The translations under genes and the position numbers were made by a program. A model generated the notes under the pieces. It was not told where the DNA came from. It was given only the letters and a program-made list of their open reading frames with translations, and made no database searches. 38,766 nucleotides of DNA from an uncultured Clostridia bacterium (GTDB lineage Bacteria; Bacillota; Clostridia; Christensenellales; Borkfalkiaceae): positions 1-38,766 of the forward strand of contig CANQJF010000019.1 in the NCBI GenBank assembly GCA_947624225.1, in the 5' to 3' direction. Shown here piece by piece: positions 1-9,400 of this stretch (its first letter is position 1; each line of letters starts with the position of its first letter).

Positions 1-86
1 TCCTTCTCTTCCAAACTCCACAACTTCTCTTTGAACAAAATCTCAAATCCTGTTGCACTTAGTTTGACAATTCACTGTCATGACTT
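1..86. other. Downstream flank of the left-edge operon
   Basis: Short AT-rich stretch after the stop of the Ig-like membrane protein. It contains a weak palindrome (GTCATGAC) but no hairpin with a T-tract on the minus strand, so no terminator can be called before the window ends. A lone TTGACA on the plus strand (64-69) has no acceptable -10 partner. Confidence 0.5.
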
Positions 87-3000
87 TTAAAATGCGGAGA
101 CGGCTTTCACGCCTTCGTATTTTTTTGTTGCGGGGTCCGTCTGGATATCGTAACTGTTCTTTTGGCTGTCGGCCCCGTACATATAGAAGCGGAAATCCTG
201 CGTCCCGGCCGCGCGCGGCAGGTAGTCCGCGAGCTCGTTCCCGATTGCACTGATGTTGATCAAATACTCGTGCAATCCCTCCTGTCTGTCCGCCGTGAGC
301 TCGGAGAAGTCGAGCTGGGCATAATTCTTTCCGCCGCCATAGACGGCAATGCCTCCGTGCACGAACTCCTTGTCTCCCCGTTTGAGAAGAATGTTCCCGA
401 AAGCCGGGTCGGAATCACAGGTATTCTTGATCATGGCCGCAAGGTCGAGCGTCAAGAGCTTTGCAAAGTCGGCATACTCCCCTGCGACGGATTCATTGAC
501 GGAGATGAGCGTGGTGCTGTCGATCAGCTTGGTATCTTTCCAGTCGTACAGCCGCACATCGCCGACCAAATGGATGACCGAGGCGAAAGAGGTGCCGCCC
601 GTTCCGTACCAGCTCTCGAAAAATTCCGCGTGATAATCGGAATTCTGATACAGGGCAATGCCCGAGAAATTGCACTCCATGCCTATCGTGAAGAGGCCGC
701 TCGTCTCCAACACGCTGTCTTTGAGCGTGACGTCGGTGAGCACATATCTGCTCATGAAGTATTCATCGTCGAGATAATCGTTGGTCTGCGGCAAATACTT
801 CTCGCTCTCCCCCTCCGCAACAAACTTCAAGAGATCGGGCTCCATGCGGGATAAGCTGTCCGTCCCCATGCTCTCGGAGGCGCGGAGCGCGCGGTTGGCA
901 CCCGTCTTTAAGATGAACTCTCTGCCCTGCGAGAGGATGCAGCCGTCGATGCGCACCTCGATGAGGTCATCGCTGCCGACCGAGCCTATCGTGTTTCTGT
1001 CGTCGATAAAGTATCCGTTGCCGTCGCGGTTGCCGCCGTAAGCCCGCACGACATTGCGGCCATTGCGGATACGGCAGTTGATCACGTTGACATCCGCATT
1101 GATTTCCAGCGTGGTGCCGCACTCGTTGAGGAGGGAGAGGTTGAGCTGTTGGTTCCCATCCGCATCCACGTCATAGAGCGAGCTGTCGTTGCAGCCGAGC
1201 AGCACTGCATTGAAGAGAGTGACATTGTCTGTGCGGCAGAGGAATACGACGTTGTCCTGCGCGGCAACGGTCGCGAGGTCGCCGATCCCGACAAAGTCGA
1301 GCGGCCCTCTGAAATATACGCCGCGGCCCGAGCTGCCGTCTTTCAAGTTGGTGAGATATTCGGCATTGATGCTGTATCCGTTGCCATAGAGGCTCGCCTT
1401 GAACTCCAACGCATAGAGAACATTCGCGGCATCGGGCGTTCCGAGATTTTTGTAATACTCGGTGTTGTAGGTGGAGCGCATGGTCTGCAACAGCTCTCCG
1501 CGGGCGGCCTGCGAGAGCACACGGCCCGCTTCGTCCGTCCCGAGCATGATGTCCGAGACGAGCACCACGGGAAGATTGCGGGAAGTTGCATCGTACAGTT
1601 GCGGCCCGGAACTTACCTGCACCGCGTCTTTCACCGCGTTGAAAGTGTACGTGTCGACCACTTCATACCCCAAGTTAAAGCTATCGTTGCCGTCCCATTC
1701 GACGACGATGGTCACCTCGCCCGAGCCCTTTAAGGTCACGAGCGCACGCTGGCCCGTTGCGGAGCCCTTGTCGTCGATGATGTTGGTGACGGTGATCTCC
1801 GCCACGGAGTTGGAACGCTCCTCCGCTTCGGGATGCTCGGGATCGTAAATATAATAGTTGAAATTGGATGCGCCGATGATCTTCTTGTCCGCGTCGTCCT
1901 CTCCTGTCCCGCGGGCATAGGCAATGATATCGATTGCATAGGCGGAATTCTCCACGAGTTCGAGCTTTCCGTCCGTCGTGTCATAGCGGTTGCCCGCGAC
2001 CGTGAGCTGTTTGCCGAGACTGTTGACCGCGCTGCTCTCGATGGCGAGCATCTTGCTGTCTGCCTGCGTGAGCTGGATGGAATCCATCTCCTGCGTGACG
2101 GGCACGGCGATGCGCACGGGCGCAACGTTTGCATAGGGGATCTTTTGCCCCGTCCTGCTGTCCACATAGCCCGCACGCACCCGGAGAACCAAGACATTGA
2201 CGCCGGTCGCCCGCACGCGGCAGACGCTTCCGTCGGTATTGGTCCCGCCATTGGTATCGTCGAGGATGAGCGTCCTCGTCTGCTCGTAATCGGGATTGGA
2301 GGGATCCTCCGTGGAGGGCGTGACGCCCGAGTGGTCTATGACGTCCCAGAGATAGATGACGCCGCTCATCTCCATGTCCGAGACCACGGAGAAAGTGAAG
2401 TCGCGGTTGAGCAGGAGCAGCTGTTCGCTGCCATCCTCCAAGCGACGGTTGTTGCTCTCCGTGCTGACATAGAAAGACATGTCCGCAAATTCAAAGGTGA
2501 CCGTCTGCACGGCGGTGTCGCCGTTGGGACCCGTTGCGGTGACAGAGCAGGTGATGGTCTGATAATTAAAGGTGTCGCGGAACGTGATGTTGCATGCAAA
2601 GCGGCCGTCCGAGATCTTGGTCACTTTTGAGGCGATGGAGGACTGCAACACATTGCGCACGGGATCGCCGTCCGCATCCGTCGCTCCCGTGACGAGCACG
2701 CCGTTCTCCCCGATCTCATACCCCTCCTTGGTCTGCACATACAGGGTGGTCTCGGGCGAGAGCTCCGTCTCCTCCCCCGTGCGGCCGATGGCATACCGCT
2801 GCTCCGCCGCACTTCCGTTGATGAGGATGTTCGCGTCGTCCGAGTTGACGACATCCACCGCGACATGCTTTTCGATGTTCTCGCCGTTGCCCTTGGGCAC
2901 GGTGACGGTGAATTTGGCCTGCCCGCCAAAGGGGAGCAGGATCGTCCCCGCGGACTCGTTGATGATGACTTCATCCTCGAAGCCCTCCTCGGCCGCCAGC

Positions 3001-3551
3001 CGCGGCGAGGCAAAGCCGGAGGGAAGAATGGTCGTGCTGTACCGGTAGAGCCCCGTGACGAGGGGCAGATCCCGCTGCACGATGACGCCCTCCTCATCCA
3101 CCTTGACGAGATTATTGGTCTGTTCCGCGTCCGATTCATGGTAGAGCGCGAAGCGGAAATCGTAAGGGAGGGAGGACGTGATGACGACGGTGATGCTGTC
3201 GCGGAAAGCACCGTCTCGGCTCTCCGCAACGATCCGCGCCGTTCCCACCGAACGGGGCACGATCTTGTTGCCGTCCATGACCGCGATGGCCCCATCCGAT
3301 TCGCTGAGCGGCTCCACATAGCAATCGTATTCGCGGTTGCTCGCATTGGCCGGTTTGACGGAGACATCCAATTCATAGGGGTCATCTTTGGACAGGTCGA
3401 GGCGCACGGTGTTGTTTTCGGGCTTGCCCATGATCTCGATCCCCGTTACGGAGATGAGCACGCCGAGGCTCGCCACTTTGCCCACGGTGAAGATGACGAA
3501 CACGAACAAGAGAGGAAGCACGAGCATCAGTGCAATGACATTTTTTCTCAC
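87..3551 (-). CDS. Membrane-anchored Ig-like / beta-helix surface protein of an ABC transporter operon
   Basis: A 1154-residue protein of unknown function. One hydrophobic segment at residues 5-27 after MRKN looks like a signal anchor. The rest is predicted extracellular: Ig-like (BIG2-type) beta-rich segments in roughly residues 30-650, then a region resembling a beta-helix (about 750-1080). The start is a GTG whose GTGA overlaps the TGA stop of the upstream permease gene, with a GGAGG ribosome binding site 7 nt before it, so translation is probably coupled. Third gene of the ATPase-permease unit, it may be a surface subunit or an exported partner of that transporter; this is inferred from position only. 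No catalytic motif or sortase signal is visible. Confidence 0.75.
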   Translation of the reverse strand: MRKNVIALMLVLPLLFVFVIFTVGKVASLGVLISVTGIEIMGKPENNTVRLDLSKDDPYELDVSVKPANASNREYDCYVEPLSESDGAIAVMDGNKIVPRSVGTARIVAESRDGAFRDSITVVITSSLPYDFRFALYHESDAEQTNNLVKVDEEGVIVQRDLPLVTGLYRYSTTILPSGFASPRLAAEEGFEDEVIINESAGTILLPFGGQAKFTVTVPKGNGENIEKHVAVDVVNSDDANILINGSAAEQRYAIGRTGEETELSPETTLYVQTKEGYEIGENGVLVTGATDADGDPVRNVLQSSIASKVTKISDGRFACNITFRDTFNYQTITCSVTATGPNGDTAVQTVTFEFADMSFYVSTESNNRRLEDGSEQLLLLNRDFTFSVVSDMEMSGVIYLWDVIDHSGVTPSTEDPSNPDYEQTRTLILDDTNGGTNTDGSVCRVRATGVNVLVLRVRAGYVDSRTGQKIPYANVAPVRIAVPVTQEMDSIQLTQADSKMLAIESSAVNSLGKQLTVAGNRYDTTDGKLELVENSAYAIDIIAYARGTGEDDADKKIIGASNFNYYIYDPEHPEAEERSNSVAEITVTNIIDDKGSATGQRALVTLKGSGEVTIVVEWDGNDSFNLGYEVVDTYTFNAVKDAVQVSSGPQLYDATSRNLPVVLVSDIMLGTDEAGRVLSQAARGELLQTMRSTYNTEYYKNLGTPDAANVLYALEFKASLYGNGYSINAEYLTNLKDGSSGRGVYFRGPLDFVGIGDLATVAAQDNVVFLCRTDNVTLFNAVLLGCNDSSLYDVDADGNQQLNLSLLNECGTTLEINADVNVINCRIRNGRNVVRAYGGNRDGNGYFIDDRNTIGSVGSDDLIEVRIDGCILSQGREFILKTGANRALRASESMGTDSLSRMEPDLLKFVAEGESEKYLPQTNDYLDDEYFMSRYVLTDVTLKDSVLETSGLFTIGMECNFSGIALYQNSDYHAEFFESWYGTGGTSFASVIHLVGDVRLYDWKDTKLIDSTTLISVNESVAGEYADFAKLLTLDLAAMIKNTCDSDPAFGNILLKRGDKEFVHGGIAVYGGGKNYAQLDFSELTADRQEGLHEYLINISAIGNELADYLPRAAGTQDFRFYMYGADSQKNSYDIQTDPATKKYEGVKAVSAF

Positions 3552-5314
3552 ATCAGACCTCCCCCGCTGAACTCATAATATTTTTGATTGAGTCGCGTGA
3601 TCAAATAGAGATAACTCAAAACGGCGACGACGACGGTTATCACACTCACCAGAACATAGCTGAGATAATCGAACGACTGCGCGACCTCGTTGAGACGGAG
3701 CGCGATCATCATGCGGACGATCAAAACAGCGCCGCCGATCAAAAAGGCCATAACCATGCCCAAGACTATGATGGTGGAAACGGTGTTGCCGGATTCCTTG
3801 ATCTCCCCGTCGTCCTCGGTGGAAAAGTGCGCGTGGTTGAAGTCGTAACGCGTGGCAAAGCAGATTTGCGCAAAGCTGAAAATCGAGCCGATCCCGAAGA
3901 TGAAGAGCGCCGTCGGCCACGCCACATAGGATGCGATACCGAGCACGAACGCGGAGATGAGCTGCGACGCCACCGAGACCAGCACACAGAACAAGATCTT
4001 CGTCATGAAAATTTGCTTGGGCGTGATGGGCTGCGCCTTGACGGAATAGAACATCATGCCCTCGCGGCTGATATTCGTCGAGCAGAACACATTCGTGAGC
4101 GCGGAGAAGAGGAGCGTCAAAAAGAGCGCAAGTTCGAGGTTGCAATTGATCCCGATGAGCTTCGTCAGCAGCGACGCCCCCACTTCCATGCAGAAATACA
4201 CCATGAGGGGCATCAACAGCGCGACGGAGAAATAGGAGAACATGTACGACGGGGTGCGGAAGATCTGCACGAACTCCTTTTTGAAGAGCGTCGCGAAGAT
4301 GGAGCTGCACGGTGCGACATCCTGCCGCGCATAGATGAAGTTCTCGTCGCCCGAGATGCGCGCTTGCAGGGCGCGCGTGAGAATGCTGCGGATGACGAGC
4401 ATGGAGACGGCCGTGCACACCGCGAGCACCAACACGATGCCGATGCTGCTGCGCACCATCTCATGGCGCAAGAGGAAGCAGGCCATCCAGTTTGCGGGAT
4501 ACAGCCACGTCACCGTGACGCGGATGGTCTCCATGACCTGCGCGTTGAAGAAATAGCGCAAGTCGTCCCCGAGGAGGAGCTCTTTCACCGCCGTCAGAAC
4601 GATGGAATACAGCCAAAACGCAACCGCGGCGAGCAGGGTCACCGCAATGAAGAGCAGCGCAAAGCGCGGCTGCAAAAATTGACGGATGACATAGAACGGC
4701 AGCGCCAGCAGGGAGCCTATCGCAATCGAGACGAGGGGCAGCACCAGGCACAGCAAAACCGTCATGATGTAAAACCAAACCCCTTGCGGCACCACGAGCG
4801 CCACCGAGATATTCACGGTAAGCACCGTCACGAGCGCAAACAGCAGCTGGCTGCGGTAAATGGAGACGACCTTTGCGACGAAGAGCGTCTTGGCCCCCAC
4901 CGGCATTGCCGAGAAGATCTTGATGTCGTCGGCAAGGAACAGCTCGCGCACCACCGCCGTCACGCTGTTCACCGTCATGAGCACGAGCACAAACATATAG
5001 GCAATGGCGAGCAGCTCATAGAGGCGTTGCGTCACGTCGGGCACGTTGTTGGTCTTGATGGTGGTGTAAATTGCCGCGAAGCGCCCGAAGAAGATGACAA
5101 AGACTGCAACAAACACGGCGACAAGGGCGAGCCGCAAGATGAAGCCCACGGCATCGAAGTTGCCCTTGGTGAAGCCAAACCGCCGCTCCACGCGCTGTTT
5201 GCGCAACAGCGCGCCCACGAGCGACCAATCCAGCCTGTCGCGCACGCCGCTCTTGTTGCGGGAGCCCTCCACCCTCTCAAAACGCTCTCTCAAAATTTTC
5301 GTATTAGTTTTCAT
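3548..5314 (-). CDS. ABC transporter permease (ABC-2-like, polytopic)
   Basis: A 588-residue integral membrane protein with a cytoplasmic basic N-terminus and about 12 hydrophobic segments, for example near residues 50-75, 95-120 and 150-200 and a final pair close to the C-terminus. It lacks an ATPase domain, so it should pair with the ATP-binding protein encoded just upstream. I chose ATG at 5314, which overlaps the end of the ATPase gene by 11 nt; a GAGGAG lies 13 nt before it, a long spacing. An in-frame TTG at 5335 has no ribosome binding site. Substrate unknown; the length and two-gene layout fit the exporter-type ABC-2 families. The stop codon overlaps the start of the next gene. Confidence 0.85.
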   Translation of the reverse strand: MKTNTKILRERFERVEGSRNKSGVRDRLDWSLVGALLRKQRVERRFGFTKGNFDAVGFILRLALVAVFVAVFVIFFGRFAAIYTTIKTNNVPDVTQRLYELLAIAYMFVLVLMTVNSVTAVVRELFLADDIKIFSAMPVGAKTLFVAKVVSIYRSQLLFALVTVLTVNISVALVVPQGVWFYIMTVLLCLVLPLVSIAIGSLLALPFYVIRQFLQPRFALLFIAVTLLAAVAFWLYSIVLTAVKELLLGDDLRYFFNAQVMETIRVTVTWLYPANWMACFLLRHEMVRSSIGIVLVLAVCTAVSMLVIRSILTRALQARISGDENFIYARQDVAPCSSIFATLFKKEFVQIFRTPSYMFSYFSVALLMPLMVYFCMEVGASLLTKLIGINCNLELALFLTLLFSALTNVFCSTNISREGMMFYSVKAQPITPKQIFMTKILFCVLVSVASQLISAFVLGIASYVAWPTALFIFGIGSIFSFAQICFATRYDFNHAHFSTEDDGEIKESGNTVSTIIVLGMVMAFLIGGAVLIVRMMIALRLNEVAQSFDYLSYVLVSVITVVVAVLSYLYLITRLNQKYYEFSGGGLM

Positions 5315-6134
5315 TGCGTAAGAAGTACTCCTCAAAGTCGAAATTGGGATTGGTCATCAGGATCTGTTTGACGTTGATGTCGTTGATCTGTTGGCCTTTC
5401 CGGATGAGTACGACGCGGTCGCACAGGTGCGCGACAGTGTTGAGCGCGTGCGAGGAGAAAATGATGGTGTTGCCCGCGGCGGCGTAACGATGCATAAATT
5501 CCTGCACCGCGTGCATGGTGCGGGGGTCGAGGCCCGTCATGGGCTCATCGAGGATCCACAGCTTGGGGTGATGGATGAGCGAGCCCATCATGCACACTTT
5601 CTGCCGCATGCCGTGAGAATAGGAGGAGACGAGATTATAGATGGCGTTGCCCAATTGAAAGACATTCTCCAACGATTGCAGGCGTTTGAGGCGCAACTCG
5701 GTGGGGACTTTGTAGACATCGGCCATAAAGTTGATATACTGCATGCCCGTCATTTTGAGGAACACGGCATGGTTGTCCGTCACGAAGCCCATGCTCGCCT
5801 TGGCGGCGATGGGTTCGCGCTTGATGTCGTGGCCGTTGATGAGGATCTCGCCGCGTTCATAGGGCAGCATGCCTTCGAGACATTTGAGCGTGGTAGATTT
5901 GCCCGCGCCGTTGTGGCCGATCAAGCCCACGATCTCGCCCGCATAGCAGCTGAACGAGACGTTCGTCACCGCCCAATTGGCTTTTTTGGAATACTTTTTA
6001 TAGAGGCCCTTGATGCGGACCACCTCGTTTTGGTCGCGGGCGAACTCGGCCTGCGTGCTCGTGCGGCGGCCGCAATACGGACAAAGCGACCTGTTATCTT
6101 GAAAGGATGCCTTACAGTGATTGCAATATGTCAT
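5304..6134 (-). CDS. ABC transporter ATP-binding protein with N-terminal zinc ribbon
   Basis: A 276-residue ABC ATPase. The first 25 residues carry two CxxC knuckles (Cys4/Cys7 and Cys18/Cys21), a zinc-ribbon-like module fused in front of the nucleotide-binding domain. The Walker A is GHNGAGKST (about 73-81), the signature is YSHGMRQ (about 172-178) in place of LSGGQ, Walker B is LWILDEP (about 192-198), and the H-loop histidine is in SSH (about 229). The Q-loop position reads FVTDN rather than a clear glutamine. The ATG start has GGAG 6 nt upstream. It would power the permease encoded directly downstream (overlap 11 nt). Probably an exporter of the ABC-2 group; substrate unknown. Confidence 0.92.
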   Translation of the reverse strand: MTYCNHCKASFQDNRSLCPYCGRRTSTQAEFARDQNEVVRIKGLYKKYSKKANWAVTNVSFSCYAGEIVGLIGHNGAGKSTTLKCLEGMLPYERGEILINGHDIKREPIAAKASMGFVTDNHAVFLKMTGMQYINFMADVYKVPTELRLKRLQSLENVFQLGNAIYNLVSSYSHGMRQKVCMMGSLIHHPKLWILDEPMTGLDPRTMHAVQEFMHRYAAAGNTIIFSSHALNTVAHLCDRVVLIRKGQQINDINVKQILMTNPNFDFEEYFLRNEN

Positions 6135-6409
6135 TTTATCTCCTTTTCCATTCTTTTGTTGCTACTAAGGGATCTGACTGCCCCCATTCCGAGGGGCAAA
6201 CCTCTCTTTTCGATGGTTAAGCCACTCTTTCGAGTGGAAGCCTCTCTTTCGAGGGGGGAAGCCTCTCTTTCGAGGGGGGAAGCCTCTCTTTCGAGGGGGG
6301 AAGCCCGCGTGGAGTTTTTTAATTGAAATGCGGACGCGCGTTGGATGGGAAGTTCCCCACCCCCATTGCCCCCTCCCCAAGGAGGGGGCATGTTGTGGAG
6401 CAATAGATT
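6135..6409. repeat. Intergenic spacer with 21-bp tandem repeats and a GC-rich palindrome
   Basis: Spacer between the giant surface gene and the ABC operon. Three perfect 21-bp units lie at 6238-6258, 6259-6279 and 6280-6300, with two decayed copies at about 6198-6237. Each unit contains a small inverted repeat (CCTC/GAGG around GAAAGA on the minus strand). At 6368-6389 there is a perfect 9-bp palindrome (GCCCCCTCC, loop TTGG) resembling the REP-like hairpins common in gut Firmicutes spacers. It lacks a T-tract, so it is not an obvious intrinsic terminator. I see no convincing promoter for the ABC operon here. Confidence 0.8.
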
Positions 6410-9400
6410 TTAACCGAGGTCAATTTGTCCTGTCGTGTAAATCCACTCGATGGTGTAGAGGATGTCGTCCCACGTCATCATGCCCTTGCCAACTGCGATC
6501 TTAAAGTACTTCCAAGGCAACGCATTGAAGAGATCTTCCGTCATGAGATCCTTGAAGTCCTCATAGGTATAGAGACCGTACTTCTCGATATCGGCCTGCA
6601 TTGCCTCTTCGTTATACTTCATGTCTTCATCGAAAGCGAAATAGTTCTCAAAGCCTTCGCTGTTCGTCGGCCATGCCGTCATGGAGAGCAAGCCGTTCGT
6701 GACGACATTCATATGGAACAGGGAGACAGGCGAGAACACCCGCACAAACTCTTCTCTGTTCTCAAAGCCGACAAGCGTCACTTCGCCACTCACATACTCG
6801 CCGTTCACATTCTCAACTTTGACGAACTTATGCCCGATATACTCCGCGGGATTCTCCGCGTTGAAGTAGACATAGCGGTTGAGCGTCTTATCGAACAACG
6901 CGTGCTCATAATAGATTCCGAGCTCTGTACCATCGGAGAATTTGAGATAGGTTATTGTGAACCATTCTGCCGCATTCCCCGCGTGGACATTCGACCACAG
7001 AGCACATGCTTCGTACTTGCCGGTCTCGTGATTGAACATAAGCACTTGATCGGTCGGAAGCAGATCTTCAACTTTCTTCTGCGTCCCGTCAGCAAGGGTT
7101 ATAAGCGTACCTTCAACGATACAAGAGCCTTGCACATTACAAATTATACTAACTGTCTTACCACCTCCAGGCATATAAAACGAACCATTAGAAGTACCAT
7201 ATCCCGATTCGGAAATGTCATCAGTCTTGTCTCTCGATCCGCTAATGCTTCGAGTGCCGGAATTAGCCGTCCCAACGTTGGAGAGCGTATACGTTATCTT
7301 TGTGTCCGGACGATACCAAAGAATCGTTGCTGTCGTATCCCCGCGACTTTTAATTGTAATTTTTTCTTCGTTGTCAGGTGTTAATTCGACATAAACTGTA
7401 GTAATGAAATTCCCAGAATTTTTGAATGCCACCACGCTGATCTTTGCTTTCTGCGACCATTTAGCATAGAGAACAAGGGCCTTGGAATCGTCCAAGAAGT
7501 CTTCGCCAATCACATAATCGGTTAGAGTACTCAGAAAGACGAAATCGCCTGTCTTTGTCTTTACTTGCCAACCTTCAAGGTAATACTGATGCTGATTATC
7601 ATCAATGCTATTTACCACTGACGTTGCTTCATCCACTAAAGCACTAATAGAACTGAAATTATCACGTATATCGGCAATCCCACCTGTGGGCACTCCTGTT
7701 ATCTCTTCCGTGTATTGATCGCCCAAGTCAAAGCGCACTGTAATTTGATTCATAAATCTAAATTTACCGTATATGACGATTTTTCCGTCCAAAATGGTTA
7801 ATAGATCGATATTATCATCTGTAATCTCTAAGATTTCTCCTGTGTAATCATTATAAATCCACCAACCGCTAAACACCAAATCGGGCGATGCCTCCGAATT
7901 CCATGTGGGTTGCGGTAATTGAACAGTCTGCTCTACAAACCATTGCTCAACTTCCGGCAATTGGATTTCTGCTTCCTCAAAATCGTTTGCATTTGTTTTA
8001 AATACAATGCCATATTTCACTATTTCCCAACCGGCAAAAACAGTAATCACGTCTCCAACTGTCGCTGACTTCGAGATCTGTCCGACTTTCTGCGTGCATT
8101 GTTGGTCGAAATACCAACCTGTGAAAGTATAATAATCACGGGTGGGATCAGATGTGGTGATCGTGTCCTCTCCAATCACACCGGGTGCATGCAGATCGGA
8201 TTCTTCGCCCTTTAATTCACCACCATTTGCGTTATAAATAATTTGATAATAATTTTCTCCTATCCACCGACTTCCATTGTATTCCCAATTGCCAGAACCA
8301 AGAGGGATAACCACTCCATCACTATTTATACCCGAACTCTTAAAATACACTCGATATGTTATGGGCTCGGACCCTGGCGTATCGTCCTCAAGAATATTAC
8401 AAGTTGTCGGCGTTGTTGTAATCTTGAGCTTTCCGTTCTTGTTACTATAGACTTCTACTCCAAAAATCTTCGAAAGCTTCAAAGTTCCATCTACTATTAT
8501 TTTGGCAGCAGTTGTATTGTTATATTGGAGCGTGGGAATTGTCTTATAGCATTCTTTTACACTTGAAGGGTATGTCCTATTCCCATCCTTAAACGATGAG
8601 TAGCCTTCAGAGAAAGAAACATTTTTCTGCCCATATGCGTATATCCCTCCCTGAACATCAACGGCAGCGCCCTCTGCAACATACATTTGCGCTCCAGGAA
8701 GAAGTTTAAGTTGTACACTGCTCGGAATTGTCAAAGTTCCAGATTGAATATCAAAATAGAAATGACCAGCAATCGGAATTTGACGATTCGCAGTTGAAAT
8801 ATTGATCGAACCCATCACGGGAACGGATTGATTTAATATCTCAAGATTATTTATGGTGGTATTTCCATTAAATATAAACCTAATCTCGCCCGTCTTAATG
8901 TTAATCAACTTCGTACATACGGCACTCGCTCCAAGTTGGATAAAGTAGCTCGAAGTATTACCAAGCAAATTTACTGTCTTAACGAAAGAGAAGCCGCTCG
9001 AGATGTTAATTTGGATATATGCACGACCCTTATAGGAGGCCCCTGAATTCAAGACCATCTCGCATCCTATATGCGCTAAAGTGAATTGATTCAAAGGGAA
9101 AGTCTCATTGCATACGGCCAAAGTGGGATTATGACCTTTAAAACCGCTTATATTCATCGGTTCATAAACATTGGCGCCACTTTCCGAAATTATCTTACCT
9201 GCCCCACTTGTATAACCCATGCAGTCAAAGGTCGCATTGCTTTGAATTGTAACTACCGCCTCTTCCTTTAAGACTAATTCCCCATAATATGCGCCATAAA
9301 TATAGGTCGAAGGCCCGTCAAGCATAGTGAGAACAGCATTGACAATTAAACTACCTTTAACGGTCAGATTAGTTTTATTGGGAAGAATTAGAGTTGAATA

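Noticed and set aside
3584-5371. 595-codon plus-strand frame opposite the permease gene
   Set aside because: His/Arg/Glu-rich translation typical of an antisense shadow; the minus frame encodes a clear membrane permease.
6368-6389. Terminator of the giant gene
   Set aside because: The 9-bp palindrome is strong but followed by AATGGGGG on the minus strand, with no T-tract; better described as a REP-like hairpin.
6131-6403. 90-codon minus-strand frame through the 21-bp repeats
   Set aside because: Composed largely of repeat and palindrome sequence, no ribosome binding site; the ATGA overlap with the ATPase start can arise by chance.
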